Part shown: positions 1 through 5,130 of the stretch, one piece after another
Position numbering within the stretch: the stretch's first letter is position 1
Layout: each line of letters opens with the position of its first letter
DNA from: JAYPLE01 sp047627515
GTDB lineage: Bacteria; Bacteroidota; Bacteroidia; Cytophagales; Cyclobacteriaceae
Reading direction: 5' to 3'
DNA length: 9,464 nucleotides
Assembly (NCBI GenBank): GCA_047627515.1
Contig: JBLHTU010000147.1
Location: forward strand, 1 to 9,464
Notes under the pieces: generated by a model
The model's input: the letters and a program-made list of their open reading frames with translations, nothing else
Databases searched by the model: none
Told to the model about the DNA's origin: nothing
Position numbers and translations under genes: made by a program

Positions 1-570
1 CGGGCCATCACATACAAATAGCTTATTATTACATCCTAGGCCCAAACCGCGTGGGTTTGACATTGGGATAGAGTTCATTTGTCTTGGGTTGCTCAAGTCG
101 GACACATCTACTACTTCCAAAATATTTGAGTTAGAGAAATTACCGCAGCTTATTCCTTCTCGTAAGGTCACATAGGCAAAGTTACCTGACACCACCACAG
201 GATCGCAGCCGGTAGCATGCTGATAGATGGACCTGAACAAGGGCATCGCGGGATTTGATATATCATAGATATACACAGCACTTGCACTGCCAACAAAAAG
301 GTTTCCTCGGTATGGGAAAATTGTTTCAATTCCAAACCCTAATTCGATTTCTTCCCCTACTATTGGATTCTCAAGATTGGTAATATTAATAGGTACCAGA
401 CTCTGGTCATTTACAATATATAAGTAGTCACCAACTATACTGAACCTGGCTAAAGACCCCCCTTGACTCGTTCCTCCTTCAGAAAAACTTACGTCGTTTT
501 CACTGAACCCGATTTCCCCACAAGAAACGATAGAGAAAATGATAATTAAGCCATAAATAAACTTTTTCAT
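1..570 (-). CDS. LVIVD-repeat lipoprotein, C-terminal-half type (partial, 3' end outside window)
   Basis: This is the first 190 codons of a gene that continues past the left edge. It opens with a clear lipoprotein signal peptide: Lys2-Lys3, a hydrophobic stretch at about residues 4-15, and lipobox IVSC with Cys17 as the lipidated residue. Four blade-like LVIVD beta-propeller segments follow, at about 40-69 (ARFSIVGDYLYIV), 80-110 (GIETIFPYRGNLFVG, then VYIYDISNP), 123-150 (DPVVVSGNFAYVTLR, then VVDVSDLS) and 170-190 (NPRGLGLG, LFVCDG). Such proteins are predicted to sit on the outer membrane or cell surface, and their ligand is unknown. The ATG at 570-568 overlaps the stop of the upstream lipoprotein gene as ATGA, which suggests translational coupling. 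In remembered relatives this region is the C-terminal half of one protein of roughly 400-450 residues, so this gene looks like half of a split propeller. The family call is firm and the function is unknown. Confidence 0.85.
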   Translation of the reverse strand, partial: MKKFIYGLIIIFSIVSCGEIGFSENDVSFSEGGTSQGGSLARFSIVGDYLYIVNDQSLVPINITNLENPIVGEEIELGFGIETIFPYRGNLFVGSASAVYIYDISNPAMPLFRSIYQHATGCDPVVVSGNFAYVTLREGISCGNFSNSNILEVVDVSDLSNPRQMNSIPMSNPRGLGLGCNNKLFVCDGP

Positions 571-1103
571 GGTCGGTAACATTTTACATTGTCCTTATTA
601 GAAATTACCCAATCAATCACCACTCCCTTTGTGAGGTCGACACACTCAAAATAAACACCCCTTAGCGGTGGATATTCCTGATTGTTCATCACATTGCTTA
701 ATCGCTTCAGCGTTTCGACTTCTTGATTTTCAGTAATGCGAAAGGCAACAATGTCCGAGTAATTATCAGTGTAGATATAACCGTCTTTGATTGCTACATC
801 ATTGCTGCCTGGCACGTTGATAAAAAAGAGCGGTACTGGGAATGACGGATCAATGTTATTGATCACATGAAAACCCTCCCCTTTGATATTCACTATCAGA
901 AAATCTTCATAGGTGAAAATCTTGGCAGGATTGATGATCGGTTTTGTAGGCGCTGCAATAATCTGAAAGCTAGTTGCTGGGTCTGCATAAACGGGCTCGT
1001 ACACATCCGCAAAAGAAGGCAAAACAGAAATGGAATCATCCGGCTCGATGCAGGAGGACATCAAAGAAGTAATTAGCAAAAACCATAAAAAAGAGCGAAA
1101 CAT
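567..1103 (-). CDS. Small LVIVD-type lipoprotein, N-terminal-half type
   Basis: The product is about 178 residues. The ATG at 1103 is preferred because it gives a compact signal peptide (MFRSFLWFLLITSL) with lipobox MSSC and Cys18. An in-frame GTG at 1133 and ATG at 1127 would add 10 or 8 polar residues before it. The ATG at 1127 does have a purine-rich AAAAGG just upstream, so it is not excluded. After Cys the sequence IEPDD is acidic, loosely like surface-export signals of Bacteroidota lipoproteins. The mature part matches the first blades of LVIVD proteins: NPAKIFTYEDFLIVN, then GFHVINNIDPSFP (about 59-88), PGSNDVAIKDGYIYTD with DIVAF (about 98-121), and GVVIDWVI near 159-167. It stops where fused relatives continue into the second half, which here is encoded by the next gene. 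It lies 78 bases after the M1 peptidase stop, probably in the same transcript. Ligand and function are unknown. Confidence 0.75.
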   Translation of the reverse strand: MFRSFLWFLLITSLMSSCIEPDDSISVLPSFADVYEPVYADPATSFQIIAAPTKPIINPAKIFTYEDFLIVNIKGEGFHVINNIDPSFPVPLFFINVPGSNDVAIKDGYIYTDNYSDIVAFRITENQEVETLKRLSNVMNNQEYPPLRGVYFECVDLTKGVVIDWVISNKDNVKCYRP

Positions 1104-1149
1104 ATCTGTGGAATTTAAGTAGATCATAGACACCTTTTCGCTCTTTAAC

Positions 1150-1163
1150 GTTGCAGAAGCAAC
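1150..1163. other. Short inverted repeat (5-bp stem, 4-base loop) in the M1 peptidase-lipoprotein gap
   Basis: GTTGC-AGAA-GCAAC (plus strand) is a perfect 5-bp stem in the 78-base gap between the M1 peptidase stop and the preferred lipoprotein start. In the minus-strand transcript the loop reads UUCU and no U-run follows, so this is not a convincing intrinsic terminator. It could be a minor RNA processing or attenuation element, or chance. Confidence 0.2.
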
Positions 1164-1181
1164 AAATATTTCTATGTGTGC

Positions 1182-3386
1182 TTACTCATTACCACTTTTA
1201 AATTGATCAAATCGGCTAGTTCCTTCCGCTCTAGGAAACACATTGTCTTCCACATTTGTGTCCGCAACTTCCTTGTTTGGATCAAGGACGATACTTATCA
1301 CTTCCTTCTCCTTTACGAAGACTTTGGTCACTTCTTTTTCGTTCATTCTCCATATCTCAGCAGGAATCGACTCTATCTCTTTACTTCCATCAGCAAATGT
1401 CCACTCTACAATGATCGGCATTGGTAAACCGCCTTTGTTTGAAAACTTCACTTCGTAGAAATTTTTTCCCTCCAGCGCTTGTTTAATCTGACCATCGTCC
1501 AAGTTGTTTTGAAACTCTCTATACGTTTTACTTGACTGATTCTTGAAAACGAAGACTTCTGCCTCATCAGAGAAGGCTTTCTGATTTTCATTAAGACTCT
1601 TATCAGCAACCTTGACATTTCTGGTTTCTAAACCGTTTTCTTCTGTTTTCATGCGATACCATTTCACATCGTCTACAGACATGTCAACATAGTCCGTGCT
1701 GTAAAACCAGCCGCGCCAGTACCAATCTAAATCTACAGCTGAGGCATCCTCCATTGTCCGGAAAAAGTCAGCAGGTGAAGGCGATTTAAAAGCCCAACGC
1801 TCCGCGTACTTCTTAAAAGAATAATCAAATAGATCCGGCCCCATGACTGTTTCCCTTAAAATGGTTAATGCCGATGCTGGCTTAGCATAAGCATTGTTTC
1901 CAAACTGAAGTATTTGTTCGGAATTGGTCATTATCGGACGAACGAGACCTCTATCCCCTCGCATATATGGCACTATGCTCTCAGGCGTTCCTCTTCTTGC
2001 TGGAAAATTTGGGTCGTATTCTTTGTTTGTGATTGACTGCACAAAGGTGTTAAGCCCTTCGTCCATCCAGGTCCACTGACGCTCATCGGAATTAATGATC
2101 ATCGGGAAAAAGTTATGTCCTACCTCGTGAACAATTACAGAGATCATACCCCACTTCGTACGATCACTATACGTCCCATCTTCATTTGGTCTTCCGAAAT
2201 TGAAACAGATCATTGGGTATTCCATACCAATACTAGCTGCATGTACCGAAATAGCAACGGGGTATGGATAGTCAATAGTCATTCTAGAATAAGTGATGAG
2301 TGTTTGTCTTACTGCCATAGTGGAGTGCTCCTCCCATAGAGGGTTCCCTTCCTTGGGGTAGTATGACATGGCCAAAGGTTTTTTACCATTGATATCGACT
2401 GCCATTGCGTCCCAGATATATTTTCTTGACGCTGCAAAAGCAAAGTCTCTCACATTTTCAGCAGAAAACTTCCACGTCTCCGTCTTTTTGGATTTGTTTT
2501 TTTCACTTGCAACTGCTTCCTCCTGTGTGACGATAATCACGGGCTTATCAAACGTGTTTTTGGCTTTTTCGAATCGCTTGATCTGATCTGAAGTTAGTAC
2601 CTGCTTTGGGTTTTGTAATGATCCTGTCGCGCCAATGATAAAGTCATTTGGCACAGTGATATCCACTTCGTAGTTTCCAAACTCAAGCGTAAACTCACCT
2701 CTACCCAAGAACTGCTTATTTTGCCAGCCTTCTATATCCGTGTATTTTGCCATGCGAGGAAAAAACTGTGCAATGGTATAAGAGTAGTTATCATCTTTAG
2801 GAAAGTACTCTAACCCGGAACGCCCTCCGTCAGACATCCGGTCGTTGATTTTATACATCCAATCAATATTGAATGTCATGTTTGTTCCAGAAGCCAGCGG
2901 CTGAGGAAGATTGATCCGCATCATCGTCTTGTTGATTGTGTAGCTCAATGGTTTATCCATAGCGTCAGTCACTTTGCTGATCTTAAACCCGCCATCATAA
3001 TCATTAGCGTAGGTCAGTAACTGGTGTGCGTTCAAGGAATCACTCATTTGGCCTGCCCTAACCAGCGGCGTACTCGAATCTTGAGCACGCATGTTTTGGT
3101 CAAGCTGAACCCAAAGATATTCTAGAGCATCTGGCGACTGATTGTAATAAGTGATGGTCTCAGACCCTTTGATTGTTTGTTTATCATCATCTAAAACAAT
3201 AGACATCTTGTAGTCCGCACGCTGTTGCCAATAGTCTTTGCCTGGAGCACCCGCAGCCGTTCTGTAAGTGTTAGGAGTCGCTAGGATTGTTCCAAGCTGT
3301 TCAAATTTCTTTTCCCAGTTCTTATCCGTTTGGCCATAGGCTAAAACTGAAGCTAGGACACAAAAGGAGAGTAGTAGTTTTTTCAT
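1182..3386 (-). CDS. Secreted M1-family zinc metallopeptidase
   Basis: This 734-residue exported peptidase is predicted to remove N-terminal residues from peptides or to cleave small proteins outside the cytoplasm. Residues 1-19 form a Sec signal peptide (MKKLLLSFCVLA, ending AYGQ). An N-terminal beta domain covers about 45-290. The M1 catalytic domain follows, with the zinc site HEVGH at 420-424 and the third ligand Glu443 in WMDEGLN, an exact HExxH-x18-E spacing. Tyr500 in NNAYAKPAS is a candidate transition-state tyrosine. The usual exopeptidase motif GxMEN is replaced by GMEYPM (387-392), which keeps the Glu that binds the substrate amine. The C-terminal part (about 590-734) is less conserved. 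The start lies 10 bases after the HupE/UreJ-like gene, so the two are surely co-transcribed. No zinc-ligand residue is missing. Family assignment is firm; the natural substrate is unknown. Confidence 0.93.
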   Translation of the reverse strand: MKKLLLSFCVLASVLAYGQTDKNWEKKFEQLGTILATPNTYRTAAGAPGKDYWQQRADYKMSIVLDDDKQTIKGSETITYYNQSPDALEYLWVQLDQNMRAQDSSTPLVRAGQMSDSLNAHQLLTYANDYDGGFKISKVTDAMDKPLSYTINKTMMRINLPQPLASGTNMTFNIDWMYKINDRMSDGGRSGLEYFPKDDNYSYTIAQFFPRMAKYTDIEGWQNKQFLGRGEFTLEFGNYEVDITVPNDFIIGATGSLQNPKQVLTSDQIKRFEKAKNTFDKPVIIVTQEEAVASEKNKSKKTETWKFSAENVRDFAFAASRKYIWDAMAVDINGKKPLAMSYYPKEGNPLWEEHSTMAVRQTLITYSRMTIDYPYPVAISVHAASIGMEYPMICFNFGRPNEDGTYSDRTKWGMISVIVHEVGHNFFPMIINSDERQWTWMDEGLNTFVQSITNKEYDPNFPARRGTPESIVPYMRGDRGLVRPIMTNSEQILQFGNNAYAKPASALTILRETVMGPDLFDYSFKKYAERWAFKSPSPADFFRTMEDASAVDLDWYWRGWFYSTDYVDMSVDDVKWYRMKTEENGLETRNVKVADKSLNENQKAFSDEAEVFVFKNQSSKTYREFQNNLDDGQIKQALEGKNFYEVKFSNKGGLPMPIIVEWTFADGSKEIESIPAEIWRMNEKEVTKVFVKEKEVISIVLDPNKEVADTNVEDNVFPRAEGTSRFDQFKSGNE

Positions 3387-3396
3387 AGTTTGTGTT

Positions 3397-3981
3397 TTAC
3401 CAATATGTACTTTCTAAAGCCATCGAGAGTGCTATACCCGCTATTGCTGCTGAAATAACAAGCTTCCAATCTCTTCGATTAACTCCAAAAATTGAAACGA
3501 AAAGAAAGCTGATCGCCATAAAGATTCCAACAATAATTATTTGACCGACTTCTAATCCAATGTTAAAGGCAAGTAACTGCATCAAAATAGACGAGTCCCT
3601 ACCGAGCAGGCTCATTAAATAGTTCGAAAAGCCCAAGCCATGGATCAATCCAAAGAACCCTGCAAACAGATAATTGATCGTGACCTTGGTCTGATGCCTA
3701 GCTGGCTGTCTAACAAATAAATTGATAATAGCAGTGGTAAGAATTGTCATCGGTATCAAAAACTCAATCAAGCCCGCATTTACCTGTACCAAACCAAACG
3801 TGGCTAAGGCCAAAGTAATGGAGTGTCCGACGGTAAAAGCTGTTACAAGCACAAGTACTTGTCTCCAATCGTCTATTAGATAAATAGCGCAAAGGGCCAC
3901 AACGAACAGAATATGATCATATCCATTGATATCAAGGATATGCCTAAGGCCCAATTCATAATAGAGTCTAAATTCTGACAT
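3397..3981 (-). CDS. HupE/UreJ-family integral membrane protein
   Basis: This 194-residue membrane protein has about six or seven hydrophobic segments (roughly 24-36, 42-63, 71-90, 101-120, 130-165 and 172-192). Family landmarks are GYDHILF at 20-26, AFTVGHSITL at 48-57, GLIHGLGFSNYL at 111-122 and FNIGLEVGQ at 139-147. The conserved His23, His53, His114 and Glu144 lie in or next to membrane segments and could bind a metal. Characterised HupE/UreJ relatives are nickel or cobalt permeases linked to hydrogenase or urease, but neither enzyme is visible here, so nickel transport is not established. The subfamily resembles the short Bacteroidota type (HupE/UreJ_2). The gene is first in the minus-strand operon and diverges from the DUF6702 gene, a neighbour I associate with this family in other Bacteroidota. 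The ATG start fits the usual N-terminus, LYYELGLRHILD. Confidence 0.88.
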   Translation of the reverse strand: MSEFRLYYELGLRHILDINGYDHILFVVALCAIYLIDDWRQVLVLVTAFTVGHSITLALATFGLVQVNAGLIEFLIPMTILTTAIINLFVRQPARHQTKVTINYLFAGFFGLIHGLGFSNYLMSLLGRDSSILMQLLAFNIGLEVGQIIIVGIFMAISFLFVSIFGVNRRDWKLVISAAIAGIALSMALESTYW

Positions 3982-3989
3982 TATTTTTG
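3982..3989 (+). promoter_or_regulatory. Candidate Bacteroidota -7 element for the DUF6702 gene
   Basis: TATTTTTG matches the TAnnTTTG consensus exactly and lies 30 bases before the DUF6702 ATG. It directly abuts the HupE-like start codon on the other strand. No TTG is present 17-20 bases upstream, so only half of the promoter is seen. In an AT-rich gap a chance match is possible. Confidence 0.35.
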
Positions 3990-4000
3990 CTTAATCTTAC

Positions 4001-4028
4001 CAAAAGCTTAATTACCAAATGTTAGCAA
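4001..4028 (-). promoter_or_regulatory. Weak candidate promoter for the minus-strand HupE-M1-LVIVD operon
   Basis: On the minus strand, TTG (complement of 4026-4028) is followed after 17 bases by AGCTTTTG (complement of 4001-4008). That keeps the TTTG of the TAnnTTTG box but lacks its TA. It would start transcription shortly upstream of the HupE-like ATG and lies partly inside the DUF6702 coding start. The evidence is weak. Confidence 0.22.
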
Positions 4029-4504
4029 CGTACTTACTAATTTCAAAGCTACTCTTATTGCACCCATTTCATGTCAGTGTTTGTGATATGGTCTACGATA
4101 GTGATGATAAACACCTCAAAATTAGTGTTCGGTTGTTTTTGGATGATCTTGAAGTCGGGCTCAAACCTTTTATGGCAGATGACCGCTATGATATAATGGA
4201 CAGTTCAAAATGGGACGAAACACAAAATGCAATCCGTCAATACTTCACCAATAATCTAAAGTTAAAAACCGGGAACAAAGAGATCGCCTTCACTTACCTA
4301 GGAAGTGAGGTTGAAGTAGATGCAATGTGGTGCTTTCTAGAGGTAGAAAAACTACGTCCATTTGAAGAATTAACAGTAGAGTACAGAGCTTTGACTGAGG
4401 TGTTCAATGACCAAGAAAACTTAGTCCACGTTCGAAAAGACGGAACTGTAAAAAGCTGCCGGTTATATCAAGACCACTTTTCTGAAGTATTAAAGTGGGA
4501 TTAG
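4019..4504 (+). CDS. DUF6702-family protein
   Basis: This 161-residue protein is of unknown function. It is recognised by the opening HPFHVSVCDMVYDSDDKHLKIS (split here as HPFHVSV at 15-21 and KHLKISVRLFLDDLEVGL at about 31-48), the DUF6702 pattern of a His-Pro-Phe/Tyr start, a beta strand, then F-x-DDLE. Relatives are usually exported by a signal peptide ending just before the His. Here the preceding 14 residues (MLATYLLISKLLLL) are hydrophobic but lack the usual basic N-terminus. In-frame reading upstream meets a TAA at 3992 with no other start, so the ATG is the only choice. A run of charged residues with few hydrophobic segments suggests a soluble beta-rich domain. It diverges from the HupE/UreJ-like gene by 37 bases, and its stop overlaps the phosphoesterase stop by 4 bases. 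A working link with the HupE-like protein and M1 peptidase is plausible from remembered gene neighbourhoods only. Confidence 0.72.
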   Translation: MLATYLLISKLLLLHPFHVSVCDMVYDSDDKHLKISVRLFLDDLEVGLKPFMADDRYDIMDSSKWDETQNAIRQYFTNNLKLKTGNKEIAFTYLGSEVEVDAMWCFLEVEKLRPFEELTVEYRALTEVFNDQENLVHVRKDGTVKSCRLYQDHFSEVLKWD

Positions 4505-5046
4505 GCAAAAGAGAATTCCCGATCTACGACCCACTGATTGTCCTCGTACTTCAATAAAGACAGTTTTTCAGCTATAAACCCTTCCTTAAAATCCCTTTGA
4601 CGAAAGTCATTCCAGATCTCTTCAAAAACAGGCTTCTTTACATCTCTAAATGCAATGGTAATGTGTGGGTGAAAAGGCCGGTCTTTGTATCCTGAGTTCA
4701 AAATGTTATGCTTTCTCATCGCCTTCGTAATCCTCTTTTGACTATTCGCTAGCGATTCGTTTTCGATCACATTGACAAAAACCACTCTTGGCTCAAAAGC
4801 ATCAAACCCATCTAAAAAGAGCGGAAACTTTGAGATAGAGGCAGCCTCTTGTTCTAAGCTCTGATACAGTCCCTGCATTCTATCCGCTCTCCAGCGAAAG
4901 GGCATGTGAAGTGTAATATGCGGAGGTGATCGCAATGCATGTCGTACATTCCATCGAAAAGCCACCTCTTCCTTTAATTGCGAAATCTTACCATTGGTAG
5001 GGTCTGGCGGTACAATCGAAATAAAATATAAGTTTTGATTCGACAA
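4501..5046 (-). CDS. 2H phosphoesterase, 2'-5' RNA ligase/LigT-like
   Basis: This 181-residue cytoplasmic protein belongs to the 2H superfamily, which handles 2',5'-linked or 2',3'-cyclic phosphodiesters in RNA or nucleotides. Both catalytic HxTx motifs are present: HITLHMPF at 43-50 (His43, Thr45) and HPHITIAF at 126-133 (His128, Thr130). They are separated by about 83 residues, as expected for two pseudo-symmetric lobes. The length is usual for the family. The start is TTG at 5046-5044: the in-frame codons just upstream include a TAA two codons earlier, and the next ATG (Met48) would remove the first motif. There is no partner RNA-repair gene nearby, so the substrate cannot be told from context. 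It converges on the DUF6702 gene with overlapping stops and diverges from the metzincin protease across 84 bases. Confidence 0.88.
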   Translation of the reverse strand: MSNQNLYFISIVPPDPTNGKISQLKEEVAFRWNVRHALRSPPHITLHMPFRWRADRMQGLYQSLEQEAASISKFPLFLDGFDAFEPRVVFVNVIENESLANSQKRITKAMRKHNILNSGYKDRPFHPHITIAFRDVKKPVFEEIWNDFRQRDFKEGFIAEKLSLLKYEDNQWVVDREFSFA

Positions 5047-5065
5047 TCTTTATAACTTTAGTTTG
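5035..5065 (+). promoter_or_regulatory. Candidate Bacteroidota-type promoter for the metzincin protease gene
   Basis: TTG at 5035-5037 is followed after a 20-base spacer by TTAGTTTG at 5058-5065, a 7-of-8 match to TAnnTTTG. A start near 5072 would give a leader of about 59 bases before the ATG at 5131. The -33 element lies inside the start of the divergent phosphoesterase gene. The geometry is good, but the match is short and untested. Confidence 0.38.
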
Positions 5066-5130
5066 ATGAAAATGCCTCTATGACATTTCTACAGAAGGCT
5101 TTCGCCATAGTTCAAACCTAAATTTACACC

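Noticed and set aside
1..1103. The two LVIVD lipoprotein genes as one gene broken by a frameshift
   Set aside because: The second reading frame opens with a complete signal peptide and lipobox right at the ATGA overlap. A chance frameshift would not create this. A sequencing error cannot be fully excluded without reads.
1150..1163. Hairpin as an intrinsic terminator of the M1 peptidase transcript
   Set aside because: The stem is only 5 bp and no U-run follows on the minus strand.
867..2586. Plus-strand open frames opposite the lipoprotein and M1 peptidase genes
   Set aside because: They are antisense shadows of well-supported genes, with no family resemblance.
3397..3981. HupE/UreJ-like protein as a dedicated nickel permease
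   Set aside because: No hydrogenase, urease or nickel-enzyme gene is in the window, and the short Bacteroidota subfamily has no established substrate, so only the family name is used.
4501..5046. RNA-repair or defence system built around the 2H phosphoesterase
   Set aside because: No RtcB-type ligase, kinase, nucleotidyl cyclase or effector gene lies next to it. The neighbours are an unrelated protease and DUF6702.
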